From NCBI RefSeq assembly GCF_000429165.1, contig NZ_AUBI01000023.1:1-34642 (forward strand): a stretch of 34,642 bases of DNA, read 5' to 3'. Origin of the DNA: Acetobacter nitrogenifigens DSM 23921 = NBRC 105050. GTDB lineage: Bacteria > Pseudomonadota > Alphaproteobacteria > Acetobacterales > Acetobacteraceae. Shown here one piece after another: positions 7,876 through 17,247 of this stretch (the stretch's first letter is position 1; every line of letters starts with the position of its first letter). The translations under genes and the position numbers were made by a program. The notes below the pieces were generated by a model. That model was not told the origin of the DNA. It was given only the letters and a program-made list of their open reading frames with translations, and did not search any database.

Positions 7876-8679
7876 TTATGTCGCCGCACGTCGTTCGAGA
7901 ATTTCGACGGTGTCGCCCTTTCGAATAGTTCCCGTTTTTTCAACAAGAAAATTTTGACCGAACATAATGCCCTCGGGCGTCCGGCGAAATCCGGCGAGCG
8001 TCTTCAGCGGTTGTCCCGGAACAACGATGGAGCCGCTTTCCTGGTCAATCGTCGTGACGATGCAGCGGGAACAGGGTTTCACCAAAGCTAATTCGACCTG
8101 CCCTATCCTTATGCGTGTCCACTCGTCTTCCGCCCAGGCCGACGCGCCCTCCACGACAACGTTCGGGCGAAAACGCGTCATCGGCACGGCGCGATCCAGA
8201 CGGGCGTTCAGATCGTCCAGCGAAGCCTCCGTGCAGAGCAGGCCGGGAAAGCCGTCTGCGAAGGAGACGTGGAACTCCTGCCCGTCATGCTCTCCGGGGC
8301 GTGCGCTCTCCGGCGCATCCATATAAACCAGCCGCGACGGCCGCCCCAAGGCGGCTTCAAGCCACGCAGCAGCTTCGTCGCCCGCGTCATTTCCTGTCAC
8401 GTCACTGCGCCAGACGCGCACGCGCGTCGCGCCGCCCGACGGACGAGAAGCCGCCAAAGACGCGTCGCCGTCACGTTGAAGCGTCAATCCATCTGGCGTC
8501 GGCGTCACGGAAATTCGCGCCATCGCGGCATTGGTTCGCTGGGTAATAAATACGCCATCAACGTCAACCACGACCCATCGTCGATCGCCTCGCGGCCCCC
8601 AGGGATCCATGTCCACATGGGTCGGGGACAGGCCACGCAGGCTTTTGACCGGATAAATATGAAGGGACGAAACTTTCAC
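7876..8679 (-). CDS. MOSC-domain protein (YcbX/mARC-like, molybdenum cofactor binding)
   Basis: The start is the GTG at 8679, which has GGAG 7 bases upstream; the frame stays open further upstream but the family begins at VSSLHIYPVKSLRG. The 267-residue protein has the N-terminal MOSC beta-barrel domain (residues 1-115). The MOSC domain follows, with FRPNVVVEG and KPCSRCIVTTID, where C203 is the expected molybdenum-cofactor cysteine and C206 is nearby. It ends GQNFLVEKTGTIRKGDTVEIL. Relatives (YcbX, mARC) reduce N-hydroxylated compounds, usually with a redox partner. No ferredoxin domain is fused here, unlike E. coli YcbX. It is divergent from pepT, whose start lies 131 bases away. Confidence 0.88.
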   Translation of the reverse strand: MKVSSLHIYPVKSLRGLSPTHVDMDPWGPRGDRRWVVVDVDGVFITQRTNAAMARISVTPTPDGLTLQRDGDASLAASRPSGGATRVRVWRSDVTGNDAGDEAAAWLEAALGRPSRLVYMDAPESARPGEHDGQEFHVSFADGFPGLLCTEASLDDLNARLDRAVPMTRFRPNVVVEGASAWAEDEWTRIRIGQVELALVKPCSRCIVTTIDQESGSIVVPGQPLKTLAGFRRTPEGIMFGQNFLVEKTGTIRKGDTVEILERRAAT

Positions 8680-8810
8680 TGGCGCTCCAAATTCCCTATA
8701 TCTAGTTGGCGCTCTTGCCTGCGCGCGGGCGAACAGCGGAGCTTCGCCGGCCAGTCTGTATTCTCTTGCGTCGCTCAGGCAACCCCTTACCGGCCAAGGA
8801 ACTATGTCCG

Positions 8811-10046
8811 ATGCCACATTCCGGCTCCCGCCTGCTCGGTCGCTTTCTTCGTTATGTCGCTATCCCGAGCCAGAGTTCCGCGCAGGCCACTGTAGTGCCA
8901 TCTTCCGACGGGCAGTGGACTCTGGCGTCACTGCTCCGTGACGAATTGACCGAACTCGGCCTAACGGACGTCCATCTTGATGAGCATTGCGTGCTTACAG
9001 CGCGCCTCCCGGCGAACGGGCCAGCCACCGCGCCTCGTATCGGGTTCTGTGCGCATCTCGATACTGTAGACGTAGGTTTGTCACCAGAAATTCACCCGCA
9101 AATCTTGCGTTACGACGGACAGGACATCTGCCTGAATCCGGAACGGGACATATGGCTGCTGGCGGAGGAACATCCGGAACTTACGCCCCATATCGGACAG
9201 GACGTCGTCTTCACCGACGGGACGAGCGTGCTCGGCGCAGACAACAAGGCGGCTGTCGCGATCCTCATGGATATGCTCGAAACCGTCATCGCCAGCGGCA
9301 CGCCGCATGGGGACGTGTTCGTCGCGTTCGTCCCCGACGAAGAGATCGGCCTGCGCGGCGCAAAAGTCATGAACCTGGAGCGCTTTCCGGCGGAGTTCGC
9401 CTATACTGTGGACGCGTGCGCGTCCGGAGAATTTGTCTACGAAACCTTCAATGCAGCACAGGCAAAGATCACGATAGATGGAGTGACGGCCCATCCTATG
9501 GCGGCGAAGGGCGTTCTCGTTAATCCTATACTGGTGGCAGCTGACCTGATCGCACGATTCGATCCCTACGATACGCCAGAACATACCGAAGGACGTGAAG
9601 GTTATTGCTGGTTGAACGGATTTTCCGGGGATCAGGCTACCGCACGCCTTTCCGTGTCGATCCGTGATTTCGACCGGACGGCGTTCGAAAAGAGAAAAAC
9701 GGACCTGCAGAGGAAAGTTGCGGCGACTCTGGCTGCATTTCCGCGAGCCGCCATTTCCTGTGTGATCGCCGATGTCTACTCCAACATCGCGTCGGCGATG
9801 GGCAATGATCGCCGCTGCATTTCATTGCTGGAGGACGCGTTCGCTGCATGTGGGATCACGCCGAATGTCATTCCCATGCGGGGCGGTACGGACGGATCGG
9901 CCCTGTCGGCGCGCGGCATACCGACGCCGAACTATTTCACCGGCGGCCTGAATTTTCACTCCATCTATGAATGTCTCCCCCTTCCTGCCTTCGCTCAGGC
10001 AAGAGAGGTAACGTTGCGTCTGGTGGCGCTGGCCGCACAGGCATGA
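8811..10046 (+). CDS. pepT: Peptidase T-like tripeptidase (M20 family)
   Basis: A 411-residue cytoplasmic zinc aminotripeptidase. The ATG at 8811 is chosen because AAGGA lies 10 bases upstream and the protein begins where PepT proteins begin; an ATG at 8804 is in another frame. The di-zinc site is complete: FCAHLDTVD (H82, D84), GADNKAA (D144), VPDEEIG (E177, E178), TVDACASGE (D201) and NFHSIYE (H383). RGGTDGSALSARGIPTPNYF matches the substrate-binding loop. Length is nearly that of E. coli PepT (408). It stands alone, with a 171-bp gap to the TonB receptor gene. Confidence 0.94.
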   Translation: MPHSGSRLLGRFLRYVAIPSQSSAQATVVPSSDGQWTLASLLRDELTELGLTDVHLDEHCVLTARLPANGPATAPRIGFCAHLDTVDVGLSPEIHPQILRYDGQDICLNPERDIWLLAEEHPELTPHIGQDVVFTDGTSVLGADNKAAVAILMDMLETVIASGTPHGDVFVAFVPDEEIGLRGAKVMNLERFPAEFAYTVDACASGEFVYETFNAAQAKITIDGVTAHPMAAKGVLVNPILVAADLIARFDPYDTPEHTEGREGYCWLNGFSGDQATARLSVSIRDFDRTAFEKRKTDLQRKVAATLAAFPRAAISCVIADVYSNIASAMGNDRRCISLLEDAFAACGITPNVIPMRGGTDGSALSARGIPTPNYFTGGLNFHSIYECLPLPAFAQAREVTLRLVALAAQA

Positions 10047-10178
10047 ATTGCGGCATTCGCACGTTTTTGTCAGAAAGAGAAACTATCAGATGCGCCTGCA
10101 TGACATGATTTGTTAAAATATGCCTCAACCGTAACCTTTAGATATCTCGTTTGTGACGCCGACACCCCGCCTTTAAAG

Positions 10179-10203
10179 CCTGACGCGCTCTCCCAGCGTC
10201 AGG
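10179..10203 (+). promoter_or_regulatory. Leader hairpin covering the TonB-receptor ribosome binding site
   Basis: CCTGACGC (10179-10186) and GCGTCAGG (10196-10203) form a perfect 8-bp stem with a 9-base loop, 14 bases before the ATG at 10218. The right arm includes AGG of the only Shine-Dalgarno-like AGGA (10201-10204). It could act as a translational gate, or be a pepT terminator: a short T run follows at 10209-10212. Confidence 0.5.
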
Positions 10204-10217
10204 ACTAATTTTCCGGA

Positions 10218-12713
10218 ATGTCGATTTTCTTTTCATCTCAAAGAACTTTCCTCGCAGCGTCTCTGGCCTTTGGATGTAACGCCGCCTGGGCGGAGGGGTC
10301 GGCGTCAGTTTCTGCAGCCCACGCCAAACATGACAGCAGGAAAGTCGTTCACACAACGCAGGCGGCCCGAACGACGACGCGTAGCACGAAAACACCAAGG
10401 CGTTCGGACGCTCTTGCCGCTCCAAGAAGCTTAACGTCCCAAGAATCTGAACAGATGATCGTCACCGGCACGCGTGACTCTCATCGCACGGCAAGAAGCA
10501 GCGCCAGCCCGATAGACATCATCACCGGCGCGGAACTTGCGCGAACCGGGGCGCTCAACATTGCAGATGCTCTGGCACGTACTGACCCGTCGATTAACAG
10601 CAGTTTACTCGCCGGTTCCGGGCAGGTCGCCGGAATACGTATGAGGGGGCTGACTCCCAATGAAGTTCTGGTTCTTGTCGATGGCAAGAGACGACACACG
10701 ACAGGCGTAGTCGCTACCTATTCAGGCCCCGAGCACGGCACGACGCCGGTGGACCTGAACGCGATTCCTCTTTCGGCGATCGACCATATTGAGGTTCTGC
10801 GAGACGGCGCGGCCGCCATGTACGGATCGGACGCCATCGCCGGAGTGGTCAATATCATCCTCAAAAAGACGGATCATGGGCTCAACACATCGTTCCAAAG
10901 CGGCGCTCATCCATTCAATTTTCTCTATGGCTCGCCTGGCTGGGATTATCAGCTTAACGCCGACGGCGGCCTGAAGCTCGGAACTGACGGTTATTTGCAT
11001 CTTAGCGGGCAGGTCTATCACGCCGACCATTTCGTGACGGGCACGCACTATCGCCCCGAGGACTACAACTTCGCCACACCGGAAGAGACACGTGAATCCC
11101 TCGCGATAGAACTGGGAAAAAACATAACTGAAAACGTGAAATTCTACGCGAACATCACCTATATGCACCGACATATTCAGCTCTACGAAACGAACCGACT
11201 GCCCAACATATTGCCCAGCGTCTACCCGTGGGGCTTCAACCCTTCCAGTGTAAACGAGGAGAATGACTACGCCGCCACACTTGGCCTCACTGGTGATCAT
11301 TTCCTCGGCGGTTTTCATTGGGACTTGAGCACGACCTACGGCGCGGACGAAAGTCGGCTGTCGACCATCAATTCCGCCAACACCTCTTATTACGCGACTT
11401 ATGGCTGGACACCCACGAAAGGGTTCGCTGAAGCCTACAGAAACGCACAGTGGACCAATAATCTCGATTTGAGTCGGGGCTTTGTGGTTCTCGGGCGGCC
11501 TCTGAAGCTGGCCTTCGGGGCGGAACATCGCCTTGAGACGTATGACATCGTATCTGGCAACGCACCCACGTACCTTCTCGGAGGATTGCAGGGAGCGCCT
11601 GGACTCACACCGCAATCCGCTGGGTCGTGGAGCCGTGATATCTGGGCAGGATACGCCGATGTCGGAATTTCTCCTGTCAGGAAGCTCGATCTCGATTTCG
11701 CCGGGCGGTTCGAGCACTACACGGATTTCGGCAACGCCGAGAGTGGTAAAGTTTCCGCGCGATATGAGGTCTCAAAGCGTCTGGCGTTTCGGGCCACGAT
11801 CAGCAACGGATTTCGCGCACCTTCTTTGGCGGAGCAACATTTCAGCAGCCTGAGCGTGACGCCGACCGGGGCCTCCGGAAGCCTCGCCGTCAACTCGGCC
11901 GCCGCCGAGCTGCTCGGCGCGACAAAATTGAAGCCTGAACGTTCCACCAATATCAGCGGCGGCGTTGTGTTTGAACCCTTCCCGCGACTGCACGTCACCG
12001 CCGACGCTTATCAGATCACCATCCGCGACCGCATTCTCGGCGGAGGCAATTACAACGGCGCGTTGGCGGAAGAGGCTATTGGCCTCACCGGCATCGCGCT
12101 CCCACCGGGGCTGGATCCAAGCAATGTCACGGCCAATTACTTTTCGAACGCAGCAAGCACACGAACCCAGGGCGTCGACATCAACGCCGACTATGTGACT
12201 CGCTTCGGGCGCTATGGCGTAGTCGACTGGTCAGTGGGCATCGACCTGAACAGAACACGCTTGCACCACCTGTCGAACGATGCGAACGGGACGCCGCTGC
12301 TGAATGCGCAGGCGATCGGCTGGATCACCACAGCAACGCCCCGCAGCAAGATCATTCTGAACGCGCGATGGACTATCGGGGCGTGGGACGTGAACGTACG
12401 TCAGACACGTTACGGTCAGACGACGGGAAATCTCACGTATCAGGTCGCCGCGCCTGCAGCTCTTCGCTACTCGATCCAGCAATTCGCTCAGTTTGAAAAT
12501 TCCCCACGCTGGATGACAGATCTCGAAGTCACGAGACGCTTTATGTCAGACCGGCTGAGGGCGACGATCGGCGTGAACAATCTCTTCAATGTGCGGCCGA
12601 GAAAACTGCCTCTCATTCTTAGATACAACGGAAACTCTATTTACGACACGTCATCATCCGGAATTCCGATCACCGGGTCCTACTGGTACGGGCGAGTGGG
12701 ATATTCATTCTGA
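10218..12713 (+). CDS. TonB-dependent outer-membrane receptor
   Basis: An 831-residue receptor. A signal peptide covers residues 1-25 (cleavage after AWA) and is followed by an unusually long basic, Thr/Arg-rich linker (about residues 30-75). A TonB-box-like segment is SEQMIVTGTRD (77-87). The plug domain has NEVLVLVDGKRRHTT and EVLRDGAAAMYGSDAIAGVVNII, and the beta-barrel ends in YWYGRVGYSF with the terminal Phe. The barrel carries the usual FRAPSLAEQH and LKPERSTNISGG motifs. The stop overlaps the next gene's ATG (TGATG), so it is translated together with the substrate-binding protein and the monooxygenase. This suggests uptake of the substrate of that enzyme rather than iron, although siderophore uptake cannot be excluded from sequence alone. 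Confidence 0.93.
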   Translation: MSIFFSSQRTFLAASLAFGCNAAWAEGSASVSAAHAKHDSRKVVHTTQAARTTTRSTKTPRRSDALAAPRSLTSQESEQMIVTGTRDSHRTARSSASPIDIITGAELARTGALNIADALARTDPSINSSLLAGSGQVAGIRMRGLTPNEVLVLVDGKRRHTTGVVATYSGPEHGTTPVDLNAIPLSAIDHIEVLRDGAAAMYGSDAIAGVVNIILKKTDHGLNTSFQSGAHPFNFLYGSPGWDYQLNADGGLKLGTDGYLHLSGQVYHADHFVTGTHYRPEDYNFATPEETRESLAIELGKNITENVKFYANITYMHRHIQLYETNRLPNILPSVYPWGFNPSSVNEENDYAATLGLTGDHFLGGFHWDLSTTYGADESRLSTINSANTSYYATYGWTPTKGFAEAYRNAQWTNNLDLSRGFVVLGRPLKLAFGAEHRLETYDIVSGNAPTYLLGGLQGAPGLTPQSAGSWSRDIWAGYADVGISPVRKLDLDFAGRFEHYTDFGNAESGKVSARYEVSKRLAFRATISNGFRAPSLAEQHFSSLSVTPTGASGSLAVNSAAAELLGATKLKPERSTNISGGVVFEPFPRLHVTADAYQITIRDRILGGGNYNGALAEEAIGLTGIALPPGLDPSNVTANYFSNAASTRTQGVDINADYVTRFGRYGVVDWSVGIDLNRTRLHHLSNDANGTPLLNAQAIGWITTATPRSKIILNARWTIGAWDVNVRQTRYGQTTGNLTYQVAAPAALRYSIQQFAQFENSPRWMTDLEVTRRFMSDRLRATIGVNNLFNVRPRKLPLILRYNGNSIYDTSSSGIPITGSYWYGRVGYSF

Positions 12714-13696
12714 TGGGCGAGCAGCAAAGGGTCACTTCAGTGTCGGATATGCCCGTAATAAAGCGACGTTCCCTCCTTTCCGGCGCAACCGCACTCGCGC
12801 TGACCGGAACATGCTCCCCACGCGCAAGGGCTGCGTCCGGTCAGGAACTGACTGTGAGCTACCAGCAGTCCTCCATACTGTTTCAGGTCGCGCGCGCAAA
12901 CAATCTGATCACCCCACGGCTTGAGAAAATCGGCTTCATTCCGGTCTGGAGCATATTGAGCACATCAGCCGCCCAGATCGGGCAGGTCGATTACGTCAGT
13001 GACGTCGCGGAAGCCGTGCCCGTCGTCGTTCTCCCGCTGTTCCCGTCGTTGGCCATTTACGCGGTCGAAGGGCCAAGCCCGAGCGCGCTTGGCATTGTCG
13101 CAAGAAAAGAGAGAGGAATCGCTAATTTCTCCGACCTGAGAGGACGGCGCGTCGCCGTAGGCAAGACCGGAAGCGCATTCGACTTTCTTCTGCAGGCCCT
13201 TGCTTCCGCCAATCTCAAGCTGTCGGACATTCATCCTGTTTATGTGCCCGAATCAGCATGTCTACAGGCCTTTCGAAGCGGCGCCATCGATGCGTGGGCG
13301 ACTTTTGACCCGTTTTTCAGTTTCGCCACAGCGCTGCCAGAGGCTCATGTTTTGGGCGACGGCTCTGCCGTTAAAATGCGTTACAATCGCTACTATCTGG
13401 CTGACTCCGCCTTTGTGCAGGCTCATCCCGAGACCGTTACGACCTTCCGCTCCGTCCTGAACGATGCAGCAGCATGGGTACGCGACAACCAGAGCGCAGC
13501 GGCGTCTCTTCTTTCCCGGCAGTGGGAAAATATGTCCATAGATACTGTGACATCCGTTTTGCAACACAGGACTTTCGCAGTTCGCAGTCCCGACGCAAGC
13601 GATCTCGATACGCTTCAGGCGATCAATGACCGTTATGCCGCGCAGGGGCTGGTCCCACCGGGGCGCGATTTCAAGACGACAAAAATCATCGCGTAG
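12713..13696 (+). CDS. Periplasmic substrate-binding protein, aliphatic sulfonate/nitrate (SsuA) type
   Basis: A 327-residue exported protein (315 if the ATG at 12749 is used). The N-terminus has KRRSLLSGATALALTG, resembling a twin-arginine signal, with cleavage likely after ARA. The fold is that of the SsuA/THI5-like family: ELTVSYQQSSILFQVAR, IPVWSILSTSAAQIGQVDYVS, GRRVAVGKTGSAFDFLLQAL, FRSGAIDAWATFDPF and AVKMRYNRYYLADSAFV. In such systems the protein passes sulfonates, taurine or similar ligands to an ABC permease. No permease or ATPase gene is adjacent. The start overlaps the receptor stop by one base (TGATG), implying translational coupling. Confidence 0.87.
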   Translation: MGEQQRVTSVSDMPVIKRRSLLSGATALALTGTCSPRARAASGQELTVSYQQSSILFQVARANNLITPRLEKIGFIPVWSILSTSAAQIGQVDYVSDVAEAVPVVVLPLFPSLAIYAVEGPSPSALGIVARKERGIANFSDLRGRRVAVGKTGSAFDFLLQALASANLKLSDIHPVYVPESACLQAFRSGAIDAWATFDPFFSFATALPEAHVLGDGSAVKMRYNRYYLADSAFVQAHPETVTTFRSVLNDAAAWVRDNQSAAASLLSRQWENMSIDTVTSVLQHRTFAVRSPDASDLDTLQAINDRYAAQGLVPPGRDFKTTKIIA

Positions 13697-13708
13697 GAAG
13701 AGGCAACA

Positions 13709-15037
13709 ATGAGCAAAAGACAACTGAAGCTTGGACTTGTACCAACGGGCGTCGGAGGGCCAGGAAACTACAACCGGTGGCTCGACCCCGAAATTCCGGC
13801 TAACGCAAGTGTTGACGTCAACTGGTTCGCGGACGTTGCACGACAGGCGGAAGATGCGAAATTCGACTGGCTGTTTATCGTGGACAGCCAGTTCATCACA
13901 CCGAATTCTCCGCCCCATTATCTCAGCAGACTTGAACCGCTGACACTGCTCTCGGCACTGGCGATGGTTACCCGCCATATCGGTCTCGTTGGAACATTGA
14001 GCACGTCATACAACGACCCTTTCAACGTCGCGCGCCGCCTTGCCTCCCTCGACCTGATCAGCGGCGGGCGAGCAGGCTGGAACGTCGTGACGACTGGTGA
14101 CGCCGGGACCGCAAGTAATTTCAGCCGCGAAGAGCATTTCGATTACGAAGAACGACATAGCCGCGCCGAGGAAGCTATTGAGGTCGCACGAGGCCTATGG
14201 CGTTCGTATGAAGATGGAGCCCTTCCGCGCGACAGGGAGAAGAAGCTCTTCCTCGATCCGTCGAAACTGCATTCCCTGAACCACAAGGGACGGCACTTCA
14301 GCGTCGCCGGGCCGCTGAATATCGAGCGGTCGCCGCAAGGCGAGCCGATCATTTTTCAGGCAGGCGATTCAAATCCCGGTCGAGACCTCGGTGCGCGCTA
14401 CGCTGACGCGGTGTTCACTCACGGTTCAACCCTTGAGGCAACACGGGCGTTTCGCGACGACATGCGCAAACGCGCCGCGTCGCTCGGCCGCGACCCTGAC
14501 AGTGTGCTGATCTCCCCCGGCATCAAGTTTGTAATCGGCGACACGGATGCAGATGCAGTTGAACTGGAGCGGCATTACGCCGCACATGATCACAGCTTCG
14601 ATTGGGCCTTGAGGGAATTTGGTCGACTTTTCGGCTGGCATGATTTTACCACATACGATCTGGACGCCCCCTTCCCCGCAGAAGTCCTGAAACTAGCGGA
14701 AAAGAGCTGGTATACGGCGGCGAAGGCGATCACTGAACGCGCAGTGGCGGAAAAACTGTCGCTCCGACAGGTCGTGGAAGCCACCCAAAACCGCGAGCGC
14801 GTCGCATCGGTCGGCCGAGGCAAACCGTTTGTTGGCTCGCCTGTAACTGTTGCGGGCAGCATTGCTGAGTGGTTCGAGAATGGCGCATTGGACGGCCTCA
14901 ATATCTACCTTGAGCATCCAGCCCAGTTCAGGCGTTTCGTGGCTGAGGTTTTGCCGATCCTGCGTGAGAAGGGAATCGTCAGAACGGAGTATGAAGGCGC
15001 GACTTTGCGAGAAAACCTCGGTTTGTCGCGCGGCTGA
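13709..15037 (+). CDS. NtaA/SnaA/DszA-family FMN-dependent monooxygenase
   Basis: A 442-residue luciferase-like flavin monooxygenase. AGAGG lies 7 bases before the ATG. The family pattern is clear: NWFADVARQAEDAKFDWLFI, EPLTLLSALAMVTRHIGLVGT, STSYNDPFNVARRLASLD, SGGRAGWNVVTT, EEHFDYEERHSRAEE and GEPIIFQAGDSNPGRDLGARYADAVF, with length typical of NtaA/DszA (about 440-450). Members use reduced FMN from a separate reductase to cleave nitrilotriacetate, dibenzothiophene sulfone, or sulfonate/thioether-like compounds. No flavin reductase gene is adjacent, so it must come from elsewhere. It is the last gene of the receptor/binding protein/oxygenase unit. The precise substrate cannot be read from the sequence. 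Confidence 0.9.
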   Translation: MSKRQLKLGLVPTGVGGPGNYNRWLDPEIPANASVDVNWFADVARQAEDAKFDWLFIVDSQFITPNSPPHYLSRLEPLTLLSALAMVTRHIGLVGTLSTSYNDPFNVARRLASLDLISGGRAGWNVVTTGDAGTASNFSREEHFDYEERHSRAEEAIEVARGLWRSYEDGALPRDREKKLFLDPSKLHSLNHKGRHFSVAGPLNIERSPQGEPIIFQAGDSNPGRDLGARYADAVFTHGSTLEATRAFRDDMRKRAASLGRDPDSVLISPGIKFVIGDTDADAVELERHYAAHDHSFDWALREFGRLFGWHDFTTYDLDAPFPAEVLKLAEKSWYTAAKAITERAVAEKLSLRQVVEATQNRERVASVGRGKPFVGSPVTVAGSIAEWFENGALDGLNIYLEHPAQFRRFVAEVLPILREKGIVRTEYEGATLRENLGLSRG

Positions 15038-15142
15038 CACATAAAGGACGTCAAACAGGGAGGGACATAGCGCGCTGCGAAGCAACGTTCGCAGGCGCAT
15101 GTCTTGAGAAAAATCCGAGAGCCCGCCGCCCATTAAGGTCAG

Positions 15143-15160
15143 CGCCGCCATCAGGCGGCG
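15143..15160. terminator. Hairpin between the converging monooxygenase and sucD genes
   Basis: CGCCGCC and GGCGGCG form a perfect 7-bp stem around the tetraloop ATCA, 13 bases past the sucD stop. There is no T run on either side, so it may work as a weak or bidirectional terminator or an RNA-stabilising structure. Confidence 0.5.
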
Positions 15161-15172
15161 TTGGAGTCCGCT

Positions 15173-16048
15173 TCAGCCCTCGAGCAGAGACAACAACGTC
15201 CTGCCCATCTCGGCCGGGCTGGGTGCAATATGAATGCCCGCCGCGCGCATGGCCTCGATCTTCGCCTCGGCCGTTTCTTCACCACCGGAAATAACAGCCC
15301 CCGCATGCCCCATACGGCGGCCGGGCGGCGCCGTGATGCCTGCGACAAGACCCACGACCGGTTTTTTCGTTCGGCTGTCGCGCAAGAACTGCGCCGCTTC
15401 GATTTCGGAAACGCCGCCGATTTCCCCGATGATGATCATGGAGTCGGTTTCAGGGTCGGCGACGAAGCGTTCGAGAACGTCGATGAAATCCATGCCCTTG
15501 ATCGGATCGCCACCAATGCCCACGCATGTGCTTTGCCCGAGCCCAAGATCGGAGGTCTGCGCAACCGCTTCGTAGGTCAGAGTCCCGGACCGCGAGACGA
15601 TGCCAACGCCGCCGCGCCGATGAATCTGACCGGGCATGATGCCGATCTTGCACGCGTCTGGCGTGATGACACCGGGACAGTTCGGCCCGACCAGCAGACT
15701 TGTGGAACGGTCCAGCGCCTCCCGAACGCGCAGCATGTCCTGCACCGGAATGCCTTCGGTGATGCAGATGATCAAAGGTGTCTCGGCGGCGATCGCCTCA
15801 ATAATTGCGTCGGCCGCGCCAGGCGGCGGAACGTAAATGACCGTGGCGTCCGCATGTGTCGCGGCGCGCGCCTGCTCCATCGTGTCAAATACCGGAAGGC
15901 CGAGATGCGTATCTCCGCCGCGGCCCGGCGTCACGCCGCCAACGACCTTCGTGCCATAGGCGATCGCCTGCTCGGAATGAAACGTTCCGTGCGCGCCTGT
16001 GAACCCCTGCACAAGAACTTTTGTGTCTTTATCGACGAGAATAGACAT
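15173..16048 (-). CDS. sucD: Succinate-CoA ligase, alpha subunit
   Basis: A 291-residue subunit of the TCA-cycle enzyme that interconverts succinyl-CoA and succinate with phosphorylation of a nucleoside diphosphate. It has the CoA-binding Rossmann domain ([21 protein letters not shown], residues 11-31), [20 protein letters not shown] (121-140), [15 protein letters not shown] (207-212), and the phosphorylated active-site His in [11 protein letters not shown] (H248). The sequence is closer to SucD ([21 protein letters not shown]) than to malate-CoA ligase MtkB. Its ATG overlaps the sucC stop as TGATG, so the two subunits are translated together. Confidence 0.95.
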   Translation of the reverse strand: MSILVDKDTKVLVQGFTGAHGTFHSEQAIAYGTKVVGGVTPGRGGDTHLGLPVFDTMEQARAATHADATVIYVPPPGAADAIIEAIAAETPLIICITEGIPVQDMLRVREALDRSTSLLVGPNCPGVITPDACKIGIMPGQIHRRGGVGIVSRSGTLTYEAVAQTSDLGLGQSTCVGIGGDPIKGMDFIDVLERFVADPETDSMIIIGEIGGVSEIEAAQFLRDSRTKKPVVGLVAGITAPPGRRMGHAGAVISGGEETAEAKIEAMRAAGIHIAPSPAEMGRTLLSLLEG

Positions 16049-17247
16049 CAGGCTACCCTCCGGCTGCGGACGGCTGCTACAATCTTGCGGGCAGCGTCCC
16101 CCAGATCCTCAGCGACGATCGCGTCGAGACCGGATTCCTCGATCATCTTCAACCCCTCCTCGACCTTCGTGCCGGCCAGACGCACGACAAGCGGCGTTTT
16201 CAGCCCGACCTCCCGGCAGGCGGAAATCACAGCTTCCGCAATGATGTCGCAGCGCATGATGCCGCCAAAAATATTGACCAGAACGCCTTCGACGCTCGGA
16301 TCGCCCAGCAGAATGCGGAACGCGGCGCCCACGCGCTCGCGCGAGGCGCCGCCGCCCACGTCCAGGAAATTGGCCGGAGATTCGCCTTCGGAATGGATGA
16401 TGTCCATCGTCGCCATGGCAAGGCCCGCGCCGTTGACCATGCATCCGATCGTGCCTTCCAGACCCACGTATGAAAGACCAAACCGCGCAGCCTCCCGCTC
16501 GCGAGGATCTTCCTCATTCGGATCGCGGAGTTCCTCGATCTCCTTGTGACGGAACAGGCCGTTGTCGTCGAAGCCCATCTTGGCGTCGAGCGCGAGCAGC
16601 GTACCCTCCTTTGTGACGACAAGCGGATTGATCTCGACCAATGCGGCGTCAAGCGTGGTGAACGCGGTGTACGCCGCGCGCATGACCTGCGCGAACTCCC
16701 GAATCAGTTGCCCCTTGAGACCGATTTTCACCGCAATGTCCCGGGATTGGTAATCGCTGAGGCCAAGCGCGGGATCTATGGGAACCTTGTAAATGCGTTC
16801 GGGCGTCTTCTCGGCCACGTTTTCAATGCTCATGCCGCCAGCGTCAGACGCGACAACCGTGATGCGTCGCGCCACGCGATCTATGAGAAGCGACAGATAA
16901 AGTTCACGTTCGATGGCGCAGCCTGCCTCGACATACAGGCGACGAACAACGCGCCCGGCAGGACCGGTCTGTCGGGTGACGAGCGTGCGGTCGAGCATGT
17001 CGTAGGCCGCAGCCTTCGCCTCCTCCGGGGTTTTCACCAACCGAACGCCGCCACCGGAAGACTCTCCCAGAAAATGTCCGGCGCCGCGCCCGCCTGCATG
17101 GATTTGCGCCTTCACGACGAAGACGCTCCCCGGGAGCGTCTTGGCCGCATCTCGCGCTTCCCCCGGCGAATGCACGACCACCCCCAGCGGCACGTTCATT
17201 CCGTAATGCTTGAGAAGAGCCTTAGCCTGATACTCATGAATGTTCAT
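16048..17247 (-). CDS. sucC: Succinate-CoA ligase, beta subunit
   Basis: A 399-residue ATP-grasp subunit, partner of SucD. The nucleotide-binding region is [16 protein letters not shown] (44-59; K46, GGRG 52-55). Later motifs are [32 protein letters not shown] and [14 protein letters not shown]. The insertion after GGRGAGH is normal for alphaproteobacterial SucC. AGGA lies 7 bases before the ATG. Some acetic acid bacteria (for example Acetobacter aceti) replace this step by a succinyl-CoA:acetate CoA-transferase, so the intact pair is informative about the host. The upstream 400 bp contain its promoter. Confidence 0.95.
   Translation of the reverse strand: MNIHEYQAKALLKHYGMNVPLGVVVHSPGEARDAAKTLPGSVFVVKAQIHAGGRGAGHFLGESSGGGVRLVKTPEEAKAAAYDMLDRTLVTRQTGPAGRVVRRLYVEAGCAIERELYLSLLIDRVARRITVVASDAGGMSIENVAEKTPERIYKVPIDPALGLSDYQSRDIAVKIGLKGQLIREFAQVMRAAYTAFTTLDAALVEINPLVVTKEGTLLALDAKMGFDDNGLFRHKEIEELRDPNEEDPREREAARFGLSYVGLEGTIGCMVNGAGLAMATMDIIHSEGESPANFLDVGGGASRERVGAAFRILLGDPSVEGVLVNIFGGIMRCDIIAEAVISACREVGLKTPLVVRLAGTKVEEGLKMIEESGLDAIVAEDLGDAARKIVAAVRSRRVA

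Noticed and set aside
10722..11717. Open frame of 331 codons on the minus strand
   Set aside because: It lies opposite the TonB receptor barrel and has no recognisable features.
15161..16549. Long open frame (462 codons) on the plus strand
   Set aside because: It is antisense to sucD and sucC, which are unmistakable.
15173..17247. Malate-CoA ligase (mtkAB) instead of sucCD
   Set aside because: The alpha subunit has SucD-type segments ([21 protein letters not shown]) and no other serine-cycle genes are present.
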